Shown here piece after piece: positions 44,825 through 52,432 of a stretch of DNA of 64,000 nt. Numbering within the stretch: the first letter of the stretch is position 1; every line of letters begins with the position of its first letter. A program made the position numbers and the translations under genes. Source of the DNA: Plebeiibacterium marinum. GTDB taxonomy: Bacteria; Bacteroidota; Bacteroidia; Bacteroidales; Marinilabiliaceae. The notes under the pieces were generated by a model, which did not search any database, was not told where the DNA came from, and saw only the letters and a list, made by a program, of their open reading frames with translations. The stretch is taken from contig NZ_JAPDPI010000022.1 in NCBI RefSeq assembly GCF_026013615.1, forward strand, positions 1 through 64,000, in the 5' to 3' direction.

Positions 44825-45349
44825 TTAAAAGTTATAGTTTTCAATAAGTTCGGATAACCAGGCTGTTAGCCTTTCTTCGGTTTTTTCGCTTTCGTTATCC
44901 TCATCTAAAGGTAATCCGGCAAATTTGCCGTCAACAATAGCTTCCGATTCGTTAAAGTTGTATCCATCTTTGTTACAAAAACCAACAATATTGGCTTTTA
45001 AAGGATTTAGTTTTTCATAAAGCCAGCCAATAGCGTCAACAAAATGTTCCGGATAATTAATCTGATCTCCCAAACCATAAATCGCAACTGTTTTATTCTC
45101 CCATTTCACCTCTTTTAAATGAGTTTGAAAAACATCCCAGTCGGTATCAGTGTGTTCCGAATCCCAGTTGGTGGTTCCAATAGTTGAAATGCCTAGTATT
45201 ACTTTGTCGTACTTGTCAATTATAGATGCATCACAGTCCTTTACTAAATGCAGGTCGGCTTTTATAGTACCTAGTTTTTCAACAATAAGGTTTGCAATTT
45301 TACCAACACTTCCTTTTTCAGGGCCGAAGAATATCCCAATTTTTCCCAT
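44825..45349 (-). CDS. Flavodoxin
   Basis: Annotated from the internal Met (MGKIGIFFGPEKGSVGKI), 14 codons into the longer ORF, giving 174 aa, the long-chain flavodoxin size. The FMN phosphate loop is FGPEKGSVGK, in place of the usual (S/T)xTGxT. The isoalloxazine loops (GISTIGTTNWDSEHTDTDWD and YGLGDQINYPEHFVDAIGWLYEKL) fit Fld-type flavodoxins. It would carry low-potential electrons from the ferredoxin-linked oxidoreductases encoded nearby. The unusual phosphate loop deserves note but does not prevent family assignment. Confidence 0.9.
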   Translation of the reverse strand: MGKIGIFFGPEKGSVGKIANLIVEKLGTIKADLHLVKDCDASIIDKYDKVILGISTIGTTNWDSEHTDTDWDVFQTHLKEVKWENKTVAIYGLGDQINYPEHFVDAIGWLYEKLNPLKANIVGFCNKDGYNFNESEAIVDGKFAGLPLDEDNESEKTEERLTAWLSELIENYNF

Positions 45350-45574
45350 AATATTTTTAAATTTTAGTTGTTTCCTTATTTCAAATTTCATGTAATTATA
45401 TCACTTAAACAATAACATTTCTCAGGTAAAAGTTCTTGCTTTTATTAAATATAAAACATAGGATTCTTATAATGTGGCTTTCGTGAGGAATGAGTTTAAA
45501 CTTAAAATCAAAATTGTTTCTCTGGTTTTAAACTGATGAATAGTATGAATAACATTAATTTGAGGATAAGATAC

Positions 45575-45605
45575 TTTTGTACTATCCTATAAATCCATAT
45601 TTTTG
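45575..45605 (+). promoter_or_regulatory. Promoter for kdgK2: TTTTG-N18-TATTTTTG
   Basis: TTTTG (45575-45579) and TATTTTTG (45598-45605) match the Bacteroidota -33 and -7 with ideal spacing, giving a leader of about 37 nt. This is one of the best promoter matches in the window. Confidence 0.65.
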
Positions 45606-45649
45606 CATAAATATTTATTTCATAGACAAAATCAAAAAACAAAAATCAA

Positions 45650-46750
45650 ATGGCAACATTGAATATTAAGCCTGCGTCTGAGTGTGCATACGATTGTATT
45701 TCTCTTGGAGAAGTGATGTTAAGGTTAGATCCGGGTGAGGGTCGTATCCGAACTGCACGTCAGTTTCGCGCCTGGGAAGGTGGCGGAGAATATAATGTTT
45801 CTCGTGGATTGAGAAGGTGTTTCGGGAAAAGAACTGCTATTATTACCGCTCTTGCAGATAATGAGGTAGGTGCCCTTGTTGAAGATTTTATGCTTCAGGG
45901 AGGTTTGGATACCCAGTTTGTTAAATGGGTAGATTATGATGGTTGTGGCCGTACTGTTCGTAACGGGTTAAACTTTACAGAAAGAGGTTATGGTATCCGT
46001 GGTGCAAAAGGTGTTTCTGACCGGGGAAATACGGCTGCGTCTCAGCTTAAACCGGGTGATATTGATTGGGAACATATATTCGGAACGTTAGGTGTGCGCT
46101 GGATGCATACCGGTGGTATTTTTGCTGCTCTTTCAGTAACTGCTGCTGAAACGGTGATTGAAGCGGTAAAAGTGGCTAAAAAATATGGTACTATCGTTTC
46201 TTACGACTTAAACTACCGTCCTTCGTTATGGAAGGCTATTGGCGGAGAGGCTAAGGCTCAGGAAGTAAACCGTGAAATTGCAAAATATGTTGATGTAATG
46301 ATTGGTAACGAAGAGGATTTTACAGCTTGTTTAGGTCTTGAAATTGAAGGTAACGATGAAAACCTTAAAGAATTGGATCTTGAAGGATACAAAGGTATGA
46401 TCAAGTCAGCCGTTAATGAATTTCCTAACTTCAAGGTGATTGCAACTACTTTGCGTACCGTGAAATCAGCAACAGTAAATTCATGGGGTGCTATTTGTTA
46501 TGCTGACGGAGAAATTCACGAAGCAGAACACAGAGAAGATCTTGAGATTATGGATAGAGTTGGAGGTGGAGATAGCTTCGCTTCTGGTTTAATTTATGGT
46601 TTCCTTGAGTATAACGATGGAGCTAAGGCTGTTGAGTACGGTGCTGCACACGGTGCATTGGCAATGACTACACCTGGTGATACAACAATGGCTACTTTAG
46701 CTGAGGTTGAAAAAATCATGGGTGGCGGAAGCGCTCGTGTTGATAGATAA
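45650..46750 (+). CDS. kdgK: PfkB-family sugar kinase, probable 2-keto-3-deoxygluconate kinase (second copy)
   Basis: 366 aa. DCISLGEVMLRLDPGEGRIRTARQFRAWEGGGEYNVSRGLRRCFG is the N-terminal PfkB motif with the GEVMLRLD variant common in KDG kinases. DRVGGGDSFASGLIYGF holds the catalytic Asp, with GGGDS in place of GAGDA. It is clearly divergent from the kinase at 23159 and about 47 aa longer. It has a strong promoter and a terminator, so it is monocistronic. It would feed the hexuronate route whose UxaA/UxaB enzymes lie 6.9 kb to the right. Confidence 0.82.
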   Translation: MATLNIKPASECAYDCISLGEVMLRLDPGEGRIRTARQFRAWEGGGEYNVSRGLRRCFGKRTAIITALADNEVGALVEDFMLQGGLDTQFVKWVDYDGCGRTVRNGLNFTERGYGIRGAKGVSDRGNTAASQLKPGDIDWEHIFGTLGVRWMHTGGIFAALSVTAAETVIEAVKVAKKYGTIVSYDLNYRPSLWKAIGGEAKAQEVNREIAKYVDVMIGNEEDFTACLGLEIEGNDENLKELDLEGYKGMIKSAVNEFPNFKVIATTLRTVKSATVNSWGAICYADGEIHEAEHREDLEIMDRVGGGDSFASGLIYGFLEYNDGAKAVEYGAAHGALAMTTPGDTTMATLAEVEKIMGGGSARVDR

Positions 46751-46773
46751 TTATTGATCAAATAATATTTTAT

Positions 46774-46809
46774 AATCCTGTTAACTGTATAGTTGACAGG
46801 ATTTTTTTT
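46774..46809 (+). terminator. Intrinsic terminator after kdgK2
   Basis: AATCCTGTTAACT pairs with AGTTGACAGGATT around a GTATA loop (12 of 13 pairs), followed by TTTTTTT. A strong single-gene terminator. Confidence 0.92.
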
Positions 46810-46886
46810 AGCAAAAGCATTTGTGTAGTGTAAAAAACAGGAAGTTTTTCTTTAAACAATTTCTTCATTTTTATGTTTGAACACTA

Positions 46887-46894
46887 TACTTTTG
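46887..46894 (+). promoter_or_regulatory. -7 element (TACTTTTG) 7 bp before the start: possible leaderless transcript
   Basis: TACTTTTG ends 7 bp before the ATG of the small Cys/His-rich gene. If used, the mRNA would have essentially no leader. The -33 partner is unclear. Confidence 0.4.
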
Positions 46895-46901
46895 CAAAGC
46901 A

Positions 46902-47255
46902 ATGAATAAAAAGCAAGTCATATCTTTATTAACAGGTCTGGTTTTAATATATACATTTATTTTCCAGGCAATGCACGTAGTGGTTCATCATGCCAAAAGT
47001 GTAGATACGGTTGCTCATCATTGTTGTTCAAGTAAGAGTTGCGTTAATAACAGTCATGCATTTGTTCTAAAAGAAACAAATTCAAAAAGATGTCCTATAT
47101 GCGACTTTGAGTTTGCTTCGTATAATATATCCCATAAAATAAGAGTTGAAAAACCACAATTGGTAAATCATAAGCTTTTATTAATCCGGGATACAGAATC
47201 TTCAAAACAAGACATCCCTTTAACAACCCAACTTAGGGCACCTCCGGTTATATAG
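46902..47255 (+). CDS. Small Cys/His-rich membrane-anchored protein, DUF2946-like
   Basis: 117 aa. One N-terminal transmembrane segment (LLTGLVLIYTFIFQAM) is followed by HVVVHHAKSVDTVAHHCCSSKSC and a CPIC pair (KRCPICDFEFA). The C-terminus ends LRAPPVI, as in DUF2946-type proteins. The abundance of His and Cys suggests periplasmic metal binding. It sits 45 bp before a TonB receptor, followed by a DUF4625 protein, consistent with a copper- or zinc-handling cluster. Confidence 0.6.
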   Translation: MNKKQVISLLTGLVLIYTFIFQAMHVVVHHAKSVDTVAHHCCSSKSCVNNSHAFVLKETNSKRCPICDFEFASYNISHKIRVEKPQLVNHKLLLIRDTESSKQDIPLTTQLRAPPVI

Positions 47256-47300
47256 TTATTATCAAATAAAATAGCTTTATAAAACTGCAAAGGGAAATTT

Positions 47301-49682
47301 ATGCCATTAAAAAAACTTGCATTAACCCTGTTGCTTTGGTTTGTTATTGTCTTATCTCAAGCGCAGTACTTTACTCTGAGTGGTGTTGTGCTCGACGAAC
47401 AAAATAAACCACTGCCTGGGTGTCATGTACACTGTAAGGAGCGATGCCATATTACCAATTTTAATGGTGAATTTGCTCATAATAAGGTTTCTTCAGGAGA
47501 AGTAAAACTTACTTTTTCATTTATAGGTTATCAGCAATTAGATACCATTGTAAATATGGATGAAAATGTAATGCTCAAAATTAAGTTGCAACCGGAAAAT
47601 AAACTGTTAAATGAGGTATATATCAAATCAAATGCTATCAATACTCATAAAACACAAAAGAATGAGGTTGTTAATGCCACTTATATTGAGCAGAACTTAT
47701 CAGGTACCTTATTAAAAACTATGGAAAGGCTTTCGGGTGTAAACTCAATGGATATTGGGGCAAATGCGTCAAAACCGATTATTCGTGGAATGGGTTTTCA
47801 GCGTGTGGTGGTAAGCGAAAATGGTGTAAAACAAGAGGGCCAGCAATGGGGTGCCGATCATGGATTGGAGATTGATGCCTTTAGTATTGAAACGGCTGAG
47901 GTGGTTAAAGGAGCGTCTGCAATAGAATTAGGTAGTGATGCTATTGGCGGGTATATCAATATCAGCAATAATTCAGTACCCGAAAAGAATGCTGTTTCAG
48001 GAGATGTTACTTTGTTAACCAAATCGGTAAATGCTACTTATGGAGGATCGTTTTTTATTAAAGGAAGAAGCGAGAAGAAATTTTTTAAACTAAGAGTTTC
48101 TGCTTTGGATTTTGGTGATTATAAAGTTCCTACAGATCAGATTGTTTATTTGACCCGGGAGATGCCGGTTTATAATGGGAAGTTGAAAAATACTGCCGGT
48201 AACGAACAGGATTTTTCCATTCAGGTAGGACATCTTGGTGTGCGTTTTAAATCTACATTGCAACTCAGCAGTGTAAACCAAAAGTCCGGATTCTTTCCTG
48301 GTGCACATGGTGTTCCTGATATTAAAAGAATTCAGGATGATGGAGATAGCAGGAATATTGGGTTTCCTTATCAAAAGGCTCATCATCTGAAAGTTTTAAA
48401 TCAGAATAAATGGTTTGTAAACAATGGCAATATCAGTGTGGATTTAGGTTTTCAGAATAATGTTAGAGAGGAGTGGAGCGAATTTCATACACATTATCCT
48501 GATCAGCCGGTACCGGAGATCAATCCAAATCAGGAATTTGATTTTAACCTGAAAACGTATTCTGCCAATGCAAAGCTTACGAAAAAGATTAACGATTATC
48601 ACAAGCTGTCTTCAGGATTTCAGGTTCAGCATAAGGATAATGATGTTGGCGGGTATAATTTTTTGTTGCCAAAGTATCAAAGTACATCATTGGGCGTTTT
48701 TGTCCGGGATGAGATCAATCTTACCGATCATCTTAATTTTAATGTTGGGATAAGGTTTGACCATAGCTCGGTTAAAACCAATGAATATTTTGATCCTATC
48801 TTATATGATTATTTTATTTCGGAAGGAGAAGATGCTGAAGGTGCGAATAATTATGCTTTACGAAGTGTTGATTTATCAAAGCATTATGGTGATGTGAGTT
48901 GGTTGTTAGGCCTGGTTTATACCCCAAGTGAAAACTTTATTGCCAGAATGAATTTAGGTAAAGCTTTCAGAACACCAACGGCGGTTGAACTTGCTTCTAA
49001 TGGAATTCACCATGGGTCTTTTCGTCATGAAATGGGAGATGAAAATTTAAAGTCGGAAAAGGGATATTACATAGATGGAAATTTAGAATGGATCAGCAGG
49101 GGTTTTAGCCTGGAGTTTAGTCCGTATATGTATTATTTTTCTAACTACTTGTTTTTAAAACCTTCAGGTGATTGGAGTTTATTGCCGCATGCCGGACAGA
49201 TTTATCGTTATTCTCAGTCTGAAGCAATTTTAAGTGGCGTTGAGTTAAGTATAACCAAAAACTGGTTTAACCAGCTAGGTTCAACGTTTATTTTTGAATA
49301 TATCTATAACCAGCAAGTTAGTTCGGATAAAACACAACGATATCCGCTTCCTTTTACACCTCCGGTGAATGGATTTATCGAGTTTGATTATAGTCGGTTT
49401 AAGCAGGGTAAGGTAGTAAAAGATAGTAGAGTCTATATCAATTCGCGTATAGCATTAGCGCAAAACAGAGTATCCCAAAATGAAGAAATTACAGATGGGT
49501 ATGTGTTATTGGGAATAGGGGTGTCAACTAAAATTAATTTCCTAAACCAGGAGTGTACAGTAAATATTCAAGGAAGTAATTTACTCAACACAAAGTATTA
49601 TAATCATGTTAGTTTTTACCGTAAGGTAGAAATACCGGAACCAGGTCGTAATATTCAATTATTACTGAAAGTTCCGTTTTAA
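47301..49682 (+). CDS. TonB-dependent receptor, probable metal or metallophore type
   Basis: 793 aa. A signal peptide (LWFVIVLSQAQY) is followed by a carboxypeptidase-like domain unusual in carrying a Cys/His cluster, LPGCHVHCKERCHITNFNGEF, where most homologues have GATV...GT.TD.dG. Then comes the plug (TMERLSGVNSMDIGANASKPIIRGMG..., EVVKGASAIELGSDAIGGYINI) and the barrel. The Cys/His cluster and the neighbouring DUF2946-like and DUF4625 genes suggest transport of a metal such as zinc or copper. It resembles ZnuD-like receptors in overall phrase pattern, but metal identity is unproven. Confidence 0.82.
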   Translation: MPLKKLALTLLLWFVIVLSQAQYFTLSGVVLDEQNKPLPGCHVHCKERCHITNFNGEFAHNKVSSGEVKLTFSFIGYQQLDTIVNMDENVMLKIKLQPENKLLNEVYIKSNAINTHKTQKNEVVNATYIEQNLSGTLLKTMERLSGVNSMDIGANASKPIIRGMGFQRVVVSENGVKQEGQQWGADHGLEIDAFSIETAEVVKGASAIELGSDAIGGYINISNNSVPEKNAVSGDVTLLTKSVNATYGGSFFIKGRSEKKFFKLRVSALDFGDYKVPTDQIVYLTREMPVYNGKLKNTAGNEQDFSIQVGHLGVRFKSTLQLSSVNQKSGFFPGAHGVPDIKRIQDDGDSRNIGFPYQKAHHLKVLNQNKWFVNNGNISVDLGFQNNVREEWSEFHTHYPDQPVPEINPNQEFDFNLKTYSANAKLTKKINDYHKLSSGFQVQHKDNDVGGYNFLLPKYQSTSLGVFVRDEINLTDHLNFNVGIRFDHSSVKTNEYFDPILYDYFISEGEDAEGANNYALRSVDLSKHYGDVSWLLGLVYTPSENFIARMNLGKAFRTPTAVELASNGIHHGSFRHEMGDENLKSEKGYYIDGNLEWISRGFSLEFSPYMYYFSNYLFLKPSGDWSLLPHAGQIYRYSQSEAILSGVELSITKNWFNQLGSTFIFEYIYNQQVSSDKTQRYPLPFTPPVNGFIEFDYSRFKQGKVVKDSRVYINSRIALAQNRVSQNEEITDGYVLLGIGVSTKINFLNQECTVNIQGSNLLNTKYYNHVSFYRKVEIPEPGRNIQLLLKVPF

Positions 49683-49707
49683 AATTAATTAGTAAAAAAA
49701 TAAAACC

Positions 49708-50199
49708 ATGAAAAAGTTATTTTATATCATACCAGTATTGGCTTTATTATCATTTGTATCATGTAGCGATGAAGATGATATTGATACAACAAAGCCTGCA
49801 ATTAGTATCATATCCCCTGCTGATGAAGATGGGTTTGAACCTGGGGATGAGATTAGTTTCTCATGTATGTTTTCGGATGATACAGAACTTGCATCTTATA
49901 AAATTGAAATACATAGTAACTTTGATGGTCATGATCATGAACATACCGCCGTTATGAAACAGGCATTTGAAGAAGAGGGGCATGAATGGAGCTATAGTAA
50001 GACTTATACATTTGAAACAGGTCAAACAGTTGTAAATGTTGAGGATTTGAAGATTCAGATTCCTGCAACAATAACTCACGAAGGAGTGGAAGAAGAAGTT
50101 GCAGAAGGAGATTATCACTTTGGTGTCCATGTTGCAGATGTAGCAGGTAATGAAACTTCTGTATTTGTGGCTATAGAAATTGGTCATCACCATCTTTAA
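49708..50199 (+). CDS. DUF4625 lipoprotein, His-rich
   Basis: 163 aa. A lipobox (LLSFVSCSDEDD) predicts a lipoprotein. The body is an Ig-like domain with His clusters HSNFDGHDHEH and a GHHHL C-terminus, typical of DUF4625 proteins found beside metal-linked TonB receptors. It is probably an outer-membrane metal-binding partner of the receptor 26 bp upstream. Acidic residues before the Ig domain (DEDDIDTTKP) are also common in the family. Confidence 0.75.
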   Translation: MKKLFYIIPVLALLSFVSCSDEDDIDTTKPAISIISPADEDGFEPGDEISFSCMFSDDTELASYKIEIHSNFDGHDHEHTAVMKQAFEEEGHEWSYSKTYTFETGQTVVNVEDLKIQIPATITHEGVEEEVAEGDYHFGVHVADVAGNETSVFVAIEIGHHHL

Positions 50200-50416
50200 G
50201 CCAATTGATTTAAAAAAGTATATTTAACTTAAGGGTATGGCTTCTTTATAAAATAGTAAAGGTCATGCCCTCTTTTCTAATTAGATATTTACATCCACCG
50301 CAATAGCCCTTTATTCTTAACATGCCTTTCATATTTCCTTACAATCCTGACAAATGTCTTTTAAAATAGCCTCGGAACCCATTAATTTTGTCATCAATAA
50401 GCTGCAAAGCAGCTCA

Positions 50417-50533
50417 GTTTATAAAGAAGAGGGAAGAGACAGGCTCGGTGATCCTCTGGCAACCATAAGGTTTTTTAAAGACTTTTACAGGTGCCAAAAC
50501 CTGATTCGTATAGTATTAACGAAGATGATAAAC
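50417..50533 (+). ncRNA. SAM-I riboswitch aptamer
   Basis: The core reads AGAGACAGGCTCGGTGATCCTCTGGCAACC, followed by AGGTGCCAAAACCTG, the conserved SAM-binding P2-kink turn and P3 segments of the SAM-I class. P4 is TTCGT/ACGAA, and the P1 arms GTTTAT/ATAAAC close the fold. It lies in the 584-bp gap before lysC. The element senses S-adenosylmethionine and would control methionine- or aspartate-pathway genes. In many Bacteroidota it precedes methionine genes; here the next gene is aspartate kinase, 250 nt further. Confidence 0.9.
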
Positions 50534-50593
50534 TAAAATATGATGCAAGAACATTTCTATCGAATGCCCTGCCGGGCGTAGAATAAATTTCAG

Positions 50594-50680
50594 ACTTTTA
50601 GATAATAGATAAGAGGCATTAAACTTTTAGTGTCGATAGGAAGATTAATGTATCTAAAAGTTGAAGTCTCTTATCTTTTT
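50594..50680 (+). terminator. Two competing hairpins and a terminator between riboswitch and lysC
   Basis: The terminator hairpin pairs AGATAAGAG...AAACTTTTAG with CTAAAAGTT...CTCTTATCT, followed by TTTT. An upstream arm, ACTTTTAGATA (50594-50604), is fully complementary to TATCTAAAAGT (50651-50661), so it could displace the inner part of the terminator. This is a possible antiterminator arrangement, or degenerate repeat filler that happens to pair. Confidence 0.55.
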
Positions 50681-50750
50681 AATATTTTGAGTTGAAATAA
50701 GAAGAAAGCATTTGTCACCCCGTAGAAATACGTTGTGTTTACAGTCTTTA

Positions 50751-50766
50751 TCTCTTATCTAAAATC
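50751..50766. repeat. 16-bp repeat TCTCTTATCTAAAATC, copy 1
   Basis: An exact copy lies at 52402-52417, on the other side of lysC. Both copies are non-coding. The word TCTCTTATCT is also part of the terminator stem upstream. Confidence 0.5.
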
Positions 50767-50783
50767 GATTATATATAATTAGC

Positions 50784-52154
50784 ATGAATAAAGTAGTAGC
50801 AAAGTTTGGTGGATCAAATCTTAAAAAGAAGGAAGATATATTAAAACTGGTTCAAGTTATAAAAGCCTATAACCGACCTATGGTTATAGTGGTATCTGCT
50901 TTTTACGGAATTACGAATCATCTGATAAAATCACTTGAGGAAGTTAAAAAAGATGAATCACATATAGAAAAACTAGTTGTGTTTCTGCGTGACCTGAAGA
51001 AAGAAGCTATCCTCGAGAATTTTGACGATAAACAATGGCAAGATAAAACCATGAAGGAAGTGGAAGGCCGTATTCGTGAGCTGAGCAGATACCTTACCGG
51101 TATACATTATATAGGAGATGTGCCTGAATTTGTAGAAGATGTCATTTTGAGTTATGGAGAGCGGCTAAGTTCGCTGGTTCTATCCAATATTTTACAGAGC
51201 AAAGGTATTAATGCAGAAGAGGCGTTACCTGAACAAATGCCGTTGGTAACAGATGGAGAGTTTGGCAATGCTACAGTAAACTATGATGTGGCTTCATCTC
51301 ATGTAAAAGAGCGTTTAAAAGAAGATAAAATCTATGTGGTACCTGGATTTTATGGCGTATCTGAAGAAGGAAAGGTTACTTTGTTAGGGCGCGGGGGGAG
51401 TGATTATTCTGCAGCGGCTATTGCCAGGTGTCTTGAAGCAGAATCCTTGGATGTTTGGAAGGATGTAGATGGCTTTATGAGTGCAGATCCTAAGTTAGTT
51501 CGTAACCCCCGGCGCATTACTCATTTGTCGTATGCAGAAGCAGCAGAGCTTTCTTATTTTGGAGCAAGTATTCTGCATCCCCGCACAGTGGAACCATTAA
51601 AGGAAGTTGTGATTCCTATTCATATAGGTAATATCGACGCTTTTAATGGAACTGTTCAACCAAGAACCGTGGTTCATTCGGATGAGACGGTTACAGAACA
51701 GATTATAAAAAGTGTTACCTATAGTGATGACTTTTGTATACTTAAGCTCCGGGGTGCTGGAGTGGGGTTGAAAAAAGGCGTTTTGGCCAAAGTAACAGTT
51801 GCGCTTGACAGGGCCGGGATTAATATTAAATCGGTAATTACATCGCAGGTGGTAATTAATATATTATTGTCAGCAAAAGATATTAAAAGAGCTTATAAAG
51901 CTGTTGAAGAACTTGAACTGTCTGCTATTACAGAACTATCTGCCACAGAGAAGATCTCAACCATAGCTGTTGTTGGGGAAGGCTTATTAGATAAACCGGG
52001 TGTTGCAGGGCGGCTGTTTACAGCTTTAGCAAAAAAAGATATCAATATCCGGATGATTGTTTCCGGAGCCTCGGTGGTAGCCAGTTATTTTATGGTAGCC
52101 AACGATGACAGGGATGCTGCCATAGAAGCTATTCATCAGGAATTTTTTGGGTGA
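50784..52154 (+). CDS. lysC: Aspartate kinase, monofunctional
   Basis: 456 aa. It catalyses ATP-dependent phosphorylation of aspartate, the entry to lysine, methionine and threonine synthesis. The kinase domain has KFGGSNLKKKEDIL (the KFGG motif, with SN in place of the common TS), VVSAFYGIT and GRGGSDYSAAAIARCLEAESLDVWKDVDGFMSADPK. Two C-terminal ACT domains (IKSVTYSDDFCILKLRGAGV... and TIAVVGEGLLDKPGVAGRLFTAL) allow amino-acid feedback. No homoserine dehydrogenase domain is fused. A SAM riboswitch and possible terminator lie upstream. Confidence 0.94.
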   Translation: MNKVVAKFGGSNLKKKEDILKLVQVIKAYNRPMVIVVSAFYGITNHLIKSLEEVKKDESHIEKLVVFLRDLKKEAILENFDDKQWQDKTMKEVEGRIRELSRYLTGIHYIGDVPEFVEDVILSYGERLSSLVLSNILQSKGINAEEALPEQMPLVTDGEFGNATVNYDVASSHVKERLKEDKIYVVPGFYGVSEEGKVTLLGRGGSDYSAAAIARCLEAESLDVWKDVDGFMSADPKLVRNPRRITHLSYAEAAELSYFGASILHPRTVEPLKEVVIPIHIGNIDAFNGTVQPRTVVHSDETVTEQIIKSVTYSDDFCILKLRGAGVGLKKGVLAKVTVALDRAGINIKSVITSQVVINILLSAKDIKRAYKAVEELELSAITELSATEKISTIAVVGEGLLDKPGVAGRLFTALAKKDINIRMIVSGASVVASYFMVANDDRDAAIEAIHQEFFG

Positions 52155-52180
52155 ACTTTTAATAAAACTATCATGTACTG

Positions 52181-52201
52181 GTGCGAGTATTGATCTCGCA
52201 C
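52181..52201 (+). terminator. Short hairpin downstream of lysC
   Basis: GTGCGAG pairs with CTCGCAC around TATTGAT, 27 bp after the lysC stop. No T-run follows. Confidence 0.4.
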
Positions 52202-52401
52202 TGGTGATGATGGTATTTGTTAATAAAAATCTTTGAGCAAAGGAGGATATTTAAATCATTCTTAGGAAGTTATTTTAATCTATTGTATGTATTACAATAG
52301 TTCGTTAGTTTTTTATAAGTGTTAGATTATGAGATACTTAATAAAATCAACTCAAATTAGGTAAAGATCTTATTTTAAGCATCTTGCAAATAAGTCTCTT
52401 A

Positions 52402-52417
52402 TCTCTTATCTAAAATC
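52402..52417. repeat. 16-bp repeat TCTCTTATCTAAAATC, copy 2
   Basis: Identical to the copy 18 bp before lysC. It sits in the gap between lysC and the convergent LacI-family regulator. Confidence 0.5.
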
Positions 52418-52432
52418 TAACGATCTGTTATA

